From Pelethousia sp034928145 (GTDB lineage Bacteria; Bacillota; Clostridia; Christensenellales; CAG-138), in NCBI GenBank assembly GCA_034928145.1, contig JAYFPE010000007.1, positions 140,188-204,187 on the forward strand: a DNA stretch of 64,000 nt, written 5' to 3'. The position numbers and the translations under genes are program-made. The notes beneath the pieces are model-generated. The model was not told the DNA's origin and did not search any database. It saw only the letters and a list, made by a program, of their open reading frames with translations. Positions 26,615 through 34,920 of this stretch are shown one piece after another (within the stretch, counting starts at the first letter, position 1; each line of letters opens with the position of its first letter).

Positions 26615-27280
26615 TTAAGCCTGCTCTGCGGCTGCGCGTACGGCGGCCGCGCCGAAGCGGATGCTCGAATATACGGGTAATCCCACGGCCGCGGACACAG
26701 CTTCTTCAGCATAGGCCATGGAGCCCTGGGCGAAGAGCAAGAGATCCGCTTGCCCCTTTACAGAGAGGCCCGCTTCGATCAGCCGCTGTTTGAACTGCTC
26801 TTCATCAAGGCCGAAGGCGCCATCCACCAGCGCTTCCACTAGGACGATCTCTTTGCCAAGGCGCGCCGCGCAATCCCGCACCAGGCGCACGGTAGGCTGC
26901 ATGGTGGTGGGCAGCGTGGCCACCACGCCGATGCGATCCGCATTTTTAACCGCTTGCAGCGCCATATCCTCATCGATGCGCACGAAGCGTACGCCCGTCA
27001 TTTCGTAAAGGGGTTTTGCCAGCTTGGCCACATCCCCCACGGAAGAGCAAACGTTCAGCAGGATCGTTGCGCCTTCCCGCACGGCCTGCTCGTAAAGACC
27101 CATTAGCCTGCGGGCGCAGCCGGGGGTTACGTGGCCATTATCCCGGGCTTCCTGCAAGATGCTGGGATCCTGGTAGCTTTCGATCTGTGCATCCATGCCG
27201 ACGAGCTGCCTCGCGAGGCTATTGTTGAGCATTTCAATCAATTGGGGGGTCGTACTCGTGTAGACGGCGGCAACCTTCAT
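26615..27280 (-). CDS. Asp/Glu/hydantoin racemase-family protein missing one catalytic cysteine
   Basis: A 221-residue protein of the superfamily that includes racemases, maleate isomerase and arylmalonate decarboxylase. The first cysteine region is present (TILLNVCSSVGDVAK, near residue 79), as is the frame of the fold (MKVAAVYTSTTPQLIE, RIGVVATLPTTMQPTV). The second cysteine, expected in the segment LLLFAQGSMAYAEE near residue 190, is absent (Ala/Gln in its place). A two-base racemase mechanism is therefore unlikely; a one-cysteine isomerase, decarboxylase or hydrolase is more plausible. It is the first gene after the operon promoter, so it is a core part of the TRAP-linked pathway. Confidence 0.8.
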   Translation of the reverse strand: MKVAAVYTSTTPQLIEMLNNSLARQLVGMDAQIESYQDPSILQEARDNGHVTPGCARRLMGLYEQAVREGATILLNVCSSVGDVAKLAKPLYEMTGVRFVRIDEDMALQAVKNADRIGVVATLPTTMQPTVRLVRDCAARLGKEIVLVEALVDGAFGLDEEQFKQRLIEAGLSVKGQADLLLFAQGSMAYAEEAVSAAVGLPVYSSIRFGAAAVRAAAEQA

Positions 27281-27308
27281 AACATTCTCCTCTGTGCTAT
27301 TATTCGTG

Positions 27309-27323
27309 ATACATACAATACAT
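27309..27323. promoter_or_regulatory. tandem ATACAT half sites in the operon leader
   Basis: ATACAT occurs at 27309-27314 and 27318-27323, 9 bases apart, about 30-45 bases before the first start codon of the TRAP operon. The same half site forms the inverted repeat at 27428-27446 on the promoter. Both are candidate sites for the operon's GntR regulator. Confidence 0.4.
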
Positions 27324-27409
27324 ACAAATGGTTATAAAAGAAAGTTATAGATATTGCAGATAAAATAAAGGTGAATTATAGTCAACGTATAACGTAGGAT
27401 GTTAAGAGC

Positions 27410-27446
27410 AGTGTAGCATATCCCCAGATACATGTCAACGATGTAT
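27410..27446 (-). promoter_or_regulatory. TRAP operon promoter with operator over the -35 box
   Basis: Minus strand: TTGACA (27433-27438), 17 bases, TACACT (27410-27415). The inverted repeat ATACAT-N7-ATGTAT (27428-27446) covers the -35 box, so a bound regulator would block RNA polymerase. The leader to the first gene is about 130 bases and A/T-rich. Confidence 0.65.
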
Positions 27447-27488
27447 ATTTTTTGTGAACAAATGGGCCTCTTTTGTGTGCGCAAGAAA

Positions 27489-27521
27489 AAACCGCCCCAG
27501 GCGAAAAGCCCAAGGCGGTTT
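27489..27521 (-). terminator. terminator of the heterodimeric ABC operon
   Basis: An 8-base stem (27489-27496 with 27514-27521) and, on the minus strand, a following TTTTTTC run, 16 bases past the ABC stop codon. Confidence 0.8.
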
Positions 27522-27536
27522 ATGCGGTGAATTTGA

Positions 27537-29420
27537 TTATTCGAGCTCAAACGCGCCGGTGTAGAGCTGGTAGTATTTGCCCTGTTCCTCGATCAGGTGC
27601 CGGTGGCTGCCGCGCTCGATGATGCGGCCATGCTCGAGCACCATGATCACGTCGGAATTCTGCACGGTGGAGAGGCGATGGGCGATCACGAACACCGTGC
27701 GGCCCTTCATAAGCGCGTCCATGCCGCGCTGCACGATAGCCTCGGTGCGGGTATCGATGGAGGAGGTCGCCTCGTCGAGGATCATCACCGGCGGATCGGC
27801 CACAGCCGCCCGGGCGATAGCGAGCAGCTGACGCTGGCCCTGGGAGAGGTTGCTGCCGTTGCTCAAAAGCATGGTCTGGTAGCCCTCGGGCAGGCGGGTG
27901 ATGAAATCGTGCGCGCCAGCAAGCTGCGCGGCGGCGATGCAGGCTTCGTCCGTGGCTTGTAGGTTGCCATAGCGGATGTTGTCGAGCACCGTGCCCGTAA
28001 AGAGGTTGGTGTCCTGCAGCACCATGCCGATGGCGCGGCGCAGATCCGCCTTTTTGATCTTGTTGATGTTGATGCCGTCGTAGCGGATCTTGCCATCCGC
28101 AATGTCGTAAAAGCGGTTGAGCAAATTGGTGATGGTGGTTTTGCCCGCGCCGGTCGCGCCCACAAAGGCTACCTTCTGGCCGGGCTCGGCAAAGAGGGTG
28201 ATATCGTGCAGCACCGGCTTGCCTTCCTCATAGGCAAAATCCACCTCCTGCAGGCGCACGTCGCCGCAGAGGCGGGTATAGCGAACGCCGCCCTCACGAA
28301 GGGGCTGCTTCCAGGCCCAAAGGCCGGTATGCTCGGCGCATTCCACCAGCTCGCCGTTTTCCTCCCTGGCGTTGACGAGGGTGACGAGGCCGTTATCTTC
28401 CTCGGGCGTTTCATCGAGAAGCGCAAAGATGCGATCCGCCCCGGCGAGGCCCATGATTACCGCGTTAAGCTGCTGGGATACCTGGTTGATGTTGCCCGAG
28501 AACTGACGCGTCATGTTTAAAAAGGGCACCACGATGCTGATGCTGAAGGCCAGGCCGGAAAGGCTGAGGTTCTGCGCCTTGATCAGCAGGAAGAAACCGC
28601 CCGCCATAGCCACCGTAACATAAATGAGGTTGCCTATGTTGTTGAGGATGGGGGGCAGGATATTGGCAAAGGTATGCGCCTGCTCCGAATCCTTGAACAA
28701 TTCGTCATTCACGGCGTCAAAGCCCGCTTTGCTCTCTTCCTCATGGCAGAAGACCTTAACCACCTTCTGGCCGTTCATCATCTCCTGGATGTAGCCCTCG
28801 GTCTTACCCAAGGCCTGCTGTTGGCGCATGAAATACTTAGCGGAATTACCGCCGATTTTTTTTACCACGGCTAGCATGAAGAATACGCCGCAAAGCACCA
28901 CAAGGGTCATCCACACACTAAAATAGAGCATGATGCTCAAAAGGGTGAGTACCGTGACGCCCGAGATCAAAAGCTGGGGCAGGCTCTGGGAGATGAGCTG
29001 GCGCAAGGTGTCGATATCATTGGTATAGTGGCTCATGATATCGCCGTGGGGGTGCGTATCAAAGAAGCGGATGGGCAAGCCCTCCATTTTATAGAAAAGC
29101 TTTTCGCGCATCTTTTTGAGCGAGCCCTGGGTGATGACCGCCATCGCCCGGCTGTAGGTGAAGGAGGAAATAAGGGCCAATACATAGAAGCACGCGAGGA
29201 TGGCTACCAGCCGGAAGATCTGCGGCCCCACGGTTGCCCAATCGCCGCCCTGGTTCTGCTCGAGCACGGCGATGACATTCTGCATAAAAATCGAGGGGAT
29301 GGCCGAAACAGCAGCCGAAAACACAATGCAAACAAGCACCAGCGGCAGCGCCACCGGGTAAAAGGCAAACAGCATGGAGAGCAGCCGCTTCACGGTTCCT
29401 TTTTTATACATGGGCCTCAT
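27537..29420 (-). CDS. ABC exporter half-transporter, canonical ATP site
   Basis: A 627-residue type IV (multidrug-like) half-transporter: six membrane segments in residues 1-330 and an ATPase domain from about 390. Walker A reads GATGAGKTT, the signature is LSQGQRQ, Walker B MILDEATSSID with the catalytic Glu, and the switch VIAHRLST has its His. An insert of about 45 residues sits between the membrane and ATPase parts. Its 5' end overlaps the partner gene by 4 bases. With the partner, which has a weakened site, it should form a BmrCD/LmrCD-type heterodimer. Confidence 0.93.
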   Translation of the reverse strand: MRPMYKKGTVKRLLSMLFAFYPVALPLVLVCIVFSAAVSAIPSIFMQNVIAVLEQNQGGDWATVGPQIFRLVAILACFYVLALISSFTYSRAMAVITQGSLKKMREKLFYKMEGLPIRFFDTHPHGDIMSHYTNDIDTLRQLISQSLPQLLISGVTVLTLLSIMLYFSVWMTLVVLCGVFFMLAVVKKIGGNSAKYFMRQQQALGKTEGYIQEMMNGQKVVKVFCHEEESKAGFDAVNDELFKDSEQAHTFANILPPILNNIGNLIYVTVAMAGGFFLLIKAQNLSLSGLAFSISIVVPFLNMTRQFSGNINQVSQQLNAVIMGLAGADRIFALLDETPEEDNGLVTLVNAREENGELVECAEHTGLWAWKQPLREGGVRYTRLCGDVRLQEVDFAYEEGKPVLHDITLFAEPGQKVAFVGATGAGKTTITNLLNRFYDIADGKIRYDGININKIKKADLRRAIGMVLQDTNLFTGTVLDNIRYGNLQATDEACIAAAQLAGAHDFITRLPEGYQTMLLSNGSNLSQGQRQLLAIARAAVADPPVMILDEATSSIDTRTEAIVQRGMDALMKGRTVFVIAHRLSTVQNSDVIMVLEHGRIIERGSHRHLIEEQGKYYQLYTGAFELE

Positions 29421-31156
29421 TGCTCCTCACCTGCCTTGTTCTGGGATTCGTATACCTCGCGGTAGATCTCGTTATGCTGTAAAAGTTCGGCGTGGGCGCC
29501 GATGTCCACGATGCCGCCCTTATCCATGAGGATGATGCGATCCGCATCCTGCACAGAGGCCACGCGCTGGGCGATGATGATCTTGGTGGTATCCGGGATA
29601 TAGGCGCGCAAAGCGTTGCGGATCTTGGCATCCGTTTGGGTATCCACGGCGCTGGTGGAGTCATCCAATATGAGGATCTTCGGCTTTTTGAGCAGCGCGC
29701 GGGCAATGCACAGGCGCTGCTTCTGCCCGCCGGATACGTTGGCGCCGCCCTGCTCAATGCGGGTATCGTAGCCATCGGGGAATCGCGAGATGAAATCATC
29801 CGCCTGGGCCAGCCTGCAGGCCTCCCGCAGCTCTTCATCCGTGGCCTCCGGGTTGCCCCAGGCCAGGTTTTCCTTGATGGTGCCGGAGAAGAGCAGGTTG
29901 TTTTGCAGCACCATGGATACCTGGTTGCGCAGGGCCTCGATATCGTAGGCGCGCACGTCCAAACCGCCCACCTTGACCACGCCCTCTGTGGCGTCGTAGA
30001 GGCGGGGGATGAGCTGCACAAGGGTGGATTTGGAAGAACCCGTGCCGCCCAGGATGCCGATGGTCTCGCCGGGGGCTATATGCAGGTCGATATGGTGCAA
30101 GGCCATGCGCTCCGCCTTTTCACTATAGCGGAAGCTCACGCCCTCAAAATCGATGGAGCCGTTCTTTACCTCGTAAACGGGGTGTTCCGGGTTGGTGAGG
30201 GTGCTGCTTTCCGAGAGAACCTCCACGATGCGGCGGGCGGATTCATCTGCGATGGTGATCATCACGAAGACCATCGAGAGCATCATCAGGCTCATCAGCG
30301 TTTGGAAACCGTAGACCAGCAGCGAGGAAAGCTGGCCCACGTTGAAGTTGAGCCCCTGCGTGGTGATGATGGTGTAGGAGCCCAGGGTGAGGATGAATAC
30401 CATGTTCACATAGAGGCAGAACTGCATGATGGGGCCGTTGAAGGCCAGGATTTTTTCCGCCCTGGTGAACTCCAGGCGCACATCCTCGGCGGCCTGGTTG
30501 AACTTTTGCTTTTCGTAGTCTTCCCGCACAAAGGATTTGACCACGCGGATGCCCTGGATATTTTCCTCGATGGAGCTGTTGAGGGCGTCATACTTGCGGA
30601 AGACCCGCTTGAAGATGGGGAAGGCCTTGCGAATTATGAAAAACAGACTGATGCCCAGAACAGGGATCACCACCACGAAGACGAACGCCAGCTTGCCACC
30701 CATGATAAAGGCCATAATGATGGCGAAGGTGAGCATCAAGGGGCTTCGTATGGCCGTGCGGATGATCATCATATAGGCGTGCTGCACGTTGATCACATCC
30801 GTGGTCAGGCGGGTAACCAGGGAGGATGAGGAGAATTTATCGATATTCTCAAAGGAAAAGGACTGGATGCCGTAAAACATATCCTTTCGAAGGTTGCGCG
30901 CAAAGCCGCTGGAGGCCGTGGCGCAGGCTGTACCGGCCAGCCGGCCAAAGGTAAGCGAGAGGCTGGCCATGACCAGCAGCAGCAAGCCGTATTTCAAAAT
31001 GACCTCGATGCCGCAGCCCGCCTTGATCTGGTTGACGAGCTGGGCCGTAATAAAGGGAATGATGCACTCGATCACCACCTCCAGCGATACATACGCCGGG
31101 GCCAGCAGGGAGGGCTTTTTATATTCCCGTATGCTTTTTATCAGAACCTTCCACAT
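29417..31156 (-). CDS. ABC exporter half-transporter, degenerate ATP site
   Basis: The 579-residue partner of the next gene: six membrane segments and an ATPase domain from about residue 335. Walker A GGTGSSKST and signature VSGGQKQ are intact, but Walker B ends in LILDDSTSAVD (Asp for the catalytic Glu) and the switch loop reads IIAQRVASV (Gln for His). That pattern marks the non-hydrolysing site of heterodimeric exporters. It follows the MarR-type regulator by 63 bases. Drug or peptide export is likely; the substrate cannot be read. Confidence 0.93.
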   Translation of the reverse strand: MWKVLIKSIREYKKPSLLAPAYVSLEVVIECIIPFITAQLVNQIKAGCGIEVILKYGLLLLVMASLSLTFGRLAGTACATASSGFARNLRKDMFYGIQSFSFENIDKFSSSSLVTRLTTDVINVQHAYMMIIRTAIRSPLMLTFAIIMAFIMGGKLAFVFVVVIPVLGISLFFIIRKAFPIFKRVFRKYDALNSSIEENIQGIRVVKSFVREDYEKQKFNQAAEDVRLEFTRAEKILAFNGPIMQFCLYVNMVFILTLGSYTIITTQGLNFNVGQLSSLLVYGFQTLMSLMMLSMVFVMITIADESARRIVEVLSESSTLTNPEHPVYEVKNGSIDFEGVSFRYSEKAERMALHHIDLHIAPGETIGILGGTGSSKSTLVQLIPRLYDATEGVVKVGGLDVRAYDIEALRNQVSMVLQNNLLFSGTIKENLAWGNPEATDEELREACRLAQADDFISRFPDGYDTRIEQGGANVSGGQKQRLCIARALLKKPKILILDDSTSAVDTQTDAKIRNALRAYIPDTTKIIIAQRVASVQDADRIILMDKGGIVDIGAHAELLQHNEIYREVYESQNKAGEEQ

Positions 31157-31219
31157 TCCGTTCTTTCCGCTCCTATCATGGGGGCATTGAACCCGCCAAA
31201 CTTATCGGATTTTTTGCGC

Positions 31220-31675
31220 TTAACGCGGCTGCTCTACGCTCTCGTCAAAAGGCGCTTCCGCTTTGAGCGAGTCAAGGTGCGCTACCAGTTTTCCCAAAAT
31301 TTCGCCCAGCCGGGCCTTTTCTTCCGCATTCAGGCAGACGAACATCCGCTTGAGCATGCGGCTGTAATGGGCTTTGGTCTGCAGGGCGCGGCGCTTGCCT
31401 TCTTCGGTGAGCGCCAGCTCGATCTGCCGTTTGTCGTCGCTGCTCTTTGTGCGCTCCACCAGGGCCGCTTCCTCCATTTTTTGCAGGATCTCGCTCAAAG
31501 CGCCGGAGCTAAGCTCCAGCTCGTCTTGCAGTTCCTTTTGCGTAAGGCCGCCCCGCCTTAAGAGCGTTACCAGGATGCGCTGCTGCCCGGCCTTGCCCCC
31601 AGTCTGATAATAGAGAAAATGCCCGCAGGCCCGCAAACGGGTAGCCAGCACATGCTCCTGATGCATGTCCCCCAT
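31220..31675 (-). CDS. MarR-family regulator of the heterodimeric exporter
   Basis: A 151-residue winged-helix repressor: GGKAGQQRILVTLLRRGGLTQKEL, LELSSGALSEILQKMEEAALVER (recognition helix) and the wing SSDDKRQIELALTEEG. I start it at 31675, where GAGG lies upstream and where the residues before it would be encoded by operator DNA. It leads the exporter operon and very likely represses its own promoter. Confidence 0.9.
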   Translation of the reverse strand: MGDMHQEHVLATRLRACGHFLYYQTGGKAGQQRILVTLLRRGGLTQKELQDELELSSGALSEILQKMEEAALVERTKSSDDKRQIELALTEEGKRRALQTKAHYSRMLKRMFVCLNAEEKARLGEILGKLVAHLDSLKAEAPFDESVEQPR

Positions 31676-31694
31676 GGTTCCACCTCGGCTTTTA

Positions 31695-31754
31695 CTTGGT
31701 ACCAAGAAGTTTGGCACCAAGCGATATTCTACATCGATTGTTTCCATTTTGCAA
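31695..31754 (-). promoter_or_regulatory. marR-exporter promoter and twin operators
   Basis: Minus strand: TTGCAA (31749-31754), 17 bases, TAGAAT (31726-31731). Just downstream lie CTTGGTACCAAG (31695-31706, perfect 12-base palindrome) and TTGGCACCAA (31711-31720, one mismatch between its arms). Two sites with centres 15 bases apart at the transcription start suit autorepression by a MarR dimer pair. Confidence 0.75.
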
Positions 31755-31919
31755 CACTTAAATTGGTCTTACGTGGGCGGCGGCCCTGCGAGGAGGTACG
31801 GTTGTAATGGGAAGTGATCGGGGAAGGCCGAGTTTTTCTCTCCCACACCGAAGCGCGATAGACGCTGCGGCGTTACCGCCGGCGAACGCGGCGCGCCCCT
31901 ATAGACCTCATAGGCCGAC

Positions 31920-31953
31920 GCGGCCCCGCGCAGCATGCTATGCGCGGGGCCGC
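31920..31953. terminator. large GC hairpin between the two exporter modules
   Basis: A perfect 13-base stem (31920-31932 with 31941-31953) and 8-base loop, 130 bases past the stop of the single-gene exporter. It has no T-run on either side, so it may be a pause or mRNA-end hairpin. The remainder of 31755-32086 shows no gene. Confidence 0.45.
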
Positions 31954-32086
31954 TGCCTTATCCGATCGCCGCCCGGGCATAATCCGGATTGGGGCTTAAA
32001 CCGGCCTCCTTTTCCATCATCATGCGGACAGACCAAAGCCATTTCACCAAAGGCTGGGCGCCGAGGCCGCTGTTCGCATAGGGCTG

Positions 32087-33967
32087 CTAACAAGCGCTCG
32101 GAAAGCCAGCTCCCTCGCACGCGGCCCGATCAGGGCTATTGGCGGCGTCATCCAGAACCTGGCGGAACTGGGTCTCGTAGAGTTCGGCGTAAACACCGCC
32201 CTGAGCAAGCAATTGGCGGTGGTCGCCCTGCTCGACGATGGCCCCATCCTGGACTACGATGATGGCGTCCGCTGCCATGACGGTGGAAAGGCGGTGGGCG
32301 ATCACCACGCTGGTGCGCTGTGCCAGAAGAGGGCCGATGGCGGCCTGGATGAGGCTTTCGGAGATGGAATCCAGCGAGGAGGTGGCCTCATCCAGGATCA
32401 GCAGGCGCGGGTCTTTCAGGATGGCGCGGGCAATGGCCAGGCGCTGCTTTTCCCCGCCGGAAAGCTTTACGCCCCGGTTGCCCACGGGGGTATCGTAGCC
32501 CTGGGGCAGGGTTTGAATGAAGCTATGGATGTTGGCCTCGGTGCAGGCGTGCACAAGCTCCGCATCTGACGCCTCGGGCTTGGCATAGAGCAGGTTCTCG
32601 CGCACGGTGCCGTTGAAGAGGTAGCTTTCCTGGGTGACTACGCCGATGTTTTGGCGCAGGTAGGTGAGATCCCAATCCCGCACATCTACGCGATCGAGCG
32701 TGATGCCGCCCGCGTTTACGTCATACAGCCGGGTGATAAGGCTGATGATGGTGGACTTGCCCGCCCCCGAGGGACCGACGATGGCCAGCATTTTGCCTGC
32801 CGGCACTTCAAAGGAAATATCCTTGAGAATAGGGGTATCCGGGTTGTAGGCAAAGCCCACGTGATCAAAGCGCACCATGCCCGCCACGTTTGCGGGGCGC
32901 AGGGCGCCCGGCTTATTCTGCACCTCGACGGGCATGTCGAGGTATTCGAAGATGCGGCTGAAGAGGGCCATGCCGCGGATGAAATCCACCTGCACGCTCA
33001 GGAGGGAATTCACGGGCTTATACATGCGGGTGAGCAGGGCCACCATTACCGTGATATCGCCCACGGTCAGGTTATCCCAGTTAAGGCGCAGCAGGAGGAT
33101 GCCGCCCACGAGGTAGATGAGCATGGGGCCCATTTTGGTAAAGACGCCCAGCGTCATGCGGAACCAGCGCCCGGCCATGCCCTCTTTGATATTAAGGCGG
33201 AACATATCCTCGTTGGCGGCGGCATAGCGGGCGTATTCCCGCTCCTCGCCTGTAAAGAGCTTAACCAATTGCTGACCGCTCACATTCAGCGTTTCGTTGA
33301 GGATCTGGTTGATCTCGTCATTCTTGGCCTGGGATTGGGCCGTAAAGGCCCATCGCCTCTTACCCACATTTTTGGTGGGCAGGATGAACAGCGGCACGAT
33401 GACGACCCCCACCGTGGCCAACAGCCAGTTCTTTTGATACATGGCAATCACCGAGGTGAGCAGAATGGCGAGGTTGGAGAGGGTGTTTGTAAGCGTGCCC
33501 GAGATCACGCCCGCTACGCCCTCGATATCGCTGGTCATGCGGGTGATGGCCTCGCCCTGCTTGCTGCTTACGAAAAAGCGGTGTGAGAGGCTTTGCAGGT
33601 GGCCATACATCTGGTTGCGCATATCCTTGACGATATGGTGGGATACGTAGGTATTCAGATAGCTTTCCAGCACGCCCACCAGATTGGAGGCCACCAGCAC
33701 CCCAAAGGAAGCTGCGATCAGCATCGCCAGCAGGCGGAAATCCCCGCCGATGAAGCCCTTGTCGATGATCTGGCCGGTAAGGATGGCGGGCAGCATATCC
33801 AGCAGCGCCGCAAAGAGGATGGCCCCGCCCACCAGCAGCATATAGGGCCAATAAGGCAGGAGGTAGCTAAAGATCCGCTTGAGCAGCGCCTTGGTAATCC
33901 TAGGCTGGTTCTGGCGCTCCTCCTCGGTCATGGGCCTGGGCATCCAGGAACGGCCGCCCGGGCTCAT
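32087..33967 (-). CDS. ABC exporter half-transporter (probable homodimer)
   Basis: A 626-residue half-transporter. Membrane part: about residues 40-345 with six segments (MLLVGGAILFAALLDMLPAIL onward). ATPase part: Walker A GPSGAGKST, signature KLSGGEKQRLAIA, Walker B LLILDEATSSLDS and switch VIAHRLSTV, all canonical. The head is Arg/Pro-rich and the last 22 residues (VLDDAANSPDRA...) lack family similarity. Its start overlaps the stop of the His-tailed MarR gene by 4 bases, so both are one unit. The cargo is unknown; a metal chelate or drug is possible given the regulator's tail. Confidence 0.93.
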   Translation of the reverse strand: MSPGGRSWMPRPMTEEERQNQPRITKALLKRIFSYLLPYWPYMLLVGGAILFAALLDMLPAILTGQIIDKGFIGGDFRLLAMLIAASFGVLVASNLVGVLESYLNTYVSHHIVKDMRNQMYGHLQSLSHRFFVSSKQGEAITRMTSDIEGVAGVISGTLTNTLSNLAILLTSVIAMYQKNWLLATVGVVIVPLFILPTKNVGKRRWAFTAQSQAKNDEINQILNETLNVSGQQLVKLFTGEEREYARYAAANEDMFRLNIKEGMAGRWFRMTLGVFTKMGPMLIYLVGGILLLRLNWDNLTVGDITVMVALLTRMYKPVNSLLSVQVDFIRGMALFSRIFEYLDMPVEVQNKPGALRPANVAGMVRFDHVGFAYNPDTPILKDISFEVPAGKMLAIVGPSGAGKSTIISLITRLYDVNAGGITLDRVDVRDWDLTYLRQNIGVVTQESYLFNGTVRENLLYAKPEASDAELVHACTEANIHSFIQTLPQGYDTPVGNRGVKLSGGEKQRLAIARAILKDPRLLILDEATSSLDSISESLIQAAIGPLLAQRTSVVIAHRLSTVMAADAIIVVQDGAIVEQGDHRQLLAQGGVYAELYETQFRQVLDDAANSPDRAACEGAGFPSAC

Positions 33968-34548
33968 AGATTGATCCCTTCTCCTTCCGGGCCGGCGGAT
34001 TCGATTTCATGGTTCTTATGGCCGCCCCGATGCCCGCAGCCACTGTGCGCTCCATGGCTACCGTGACGATCATGGCCGCCATGATGGCCGCCGCAGCGAT
34101 GGCAATGTGCTTCGCCGCCATATTCGGCCTCTAAAAAGGCGCTCAGCTTATCGCAGGTGGCGCAAAAGGCGGCGGATTCTTCCTCGCTTAGGCAAGCGGC
34201 CAGGCGCTCCGCCTGGCGCGCGCGCTGCACCTGCCGCTGCGCAAAAGCTTCCCGCGCCTTGTCTGTAGCATGGATGCGCTGTACGCGCGAATCCTGCTCA
34301 TCCCGCTCACGGGTGATATCCCCGTTTTCCTCCATACGCTTGAGTAAATCCGTGAGGGAAGAGGGCCGTATATCCAGCCGCCGGGCCAGCTCCGAAGTGC
34401 GGATGCCATCTTCCAGCAGGATCACCTTGAGCAGCTGCAGGCCGCTGTGGGAAATATGCTCCGCCCCGCCGGCAGGGTAGCGGCGCATCATGCGCACCAG
34501 GCGCATGATATGATCCTGCAGGTCGTATGTATTTTCAGTCTTGTTCAT
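33964..34548 (-). CDS. MarR-family regulator with a His/Cys-rich C-terminal tail
   Basis: 194 residues. The MarR core (about 1-140) shows EHISHSGLQLLKVILLEDGIRTSELARR, LDIRPSSLTDLLKRMEENGDI and the wing RERDEQDSRVQRIHATDKA. The last 45 residues are unusual: AHCHRCGGHHGGHDRHGSHG is followed by more His, Gly and two Cys. FCATCDKL near residue 128 adds two cysteines. Such a tail could bind nickel, zinc, cobalt or copper, which would make this a metal-responsive or metal-buffered repressor. It overlaps the exporter gene by 4 bases and has its own operator pair upstream. Confidence 0.88.
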   Translation of the reverse strand: MNKTENTYDLQDHIMRLVRMMRRYPAGGAEHISHSGLQLLKVILLEDGIRTSELARRLDIRPSSLTDLLKRMEENGDITRERDEQDSRVQRIHATDKAREAFAQRQVQRARQAERLAACLSEEESAAFCATCDKLSAFLEAEYGGEAHCHRCGGHHGGHDRHGSHGAHSGCGHRGGHKNHEIESAGPEGEGINL

Positions 34549-34584
34549 ATTAACTTCCTCCTTTAATTAAATGGGGCAAAATAG

Positions 34585-34637
34585 TTCGGTACCGTACTAA
34601 CTTTATCCAGTATAATACGGTACCGTAATACTGTCAA
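34585..34637 (-). promoter_or_regulatory. promoter and operator pair of the His-tailed marR-exporter unit
   Basis: Minus strand: consensus TTGACA (34632-34637), 17 bases, TATACT (34609-34614). The palindrome TACGGTACCGTA (34616-34627) lies in the spacer and a second CGGTACCG (34587-34594) just after the -10 box. Their centres are 31 bases apart, about three turns. The core GGTACC is shared with the operators of the neighbouring MarR, with different flanks. Confidence 0.8.
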
Positions 34638-34715
34638 GGATAATATTATGGGTGCCGCAAACAGCAGATTTTTGTCAAAACTCTAATTAATTGTAATGCG
34701 CCCAAACAAATCGTA

Positions 34716-34724
34716 TGGTATAAT
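34716..34724 (+). promoter_or_regulatory. extended -10 promoter before the chemoreceptor gene
   Basis: TGGTATAAT (TG extension plus perfect TATAAT) with no good -35 box. It would give a leader of about 190 bases before 34921 that holds one hairpin (CCCGCTTTGCGCTAAGCGGG, about 34867-34886). I see no known riboswitch in it. Confidence 0.5.
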
Positions 34725-34920
34725 CTGTATGCGCTGGCAGGGCGTCTCTTTTACGCCCGTGGCCGAAAGCGTTCATAAGTCAGGATTCTTAAGGCATTGT
34801 GAAAAGATCACGATAACCGTTAAAAGGCATAACATCCCGTCCCGGGGCCCGGCCTTCGCATCCGGAACCCGCTTTGCGCTAAGCGGGAGCAACGAAAATG
34901 AAAAGAAATGAGGTTTCCGT

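Noticed and set aside
34725..34920. Possible c-di-GMP riboswitch before the chemoreceptor
   Set aside because: The leader has one simple hairpin and GC-rich patches but not the conserved GEMM core sequences.
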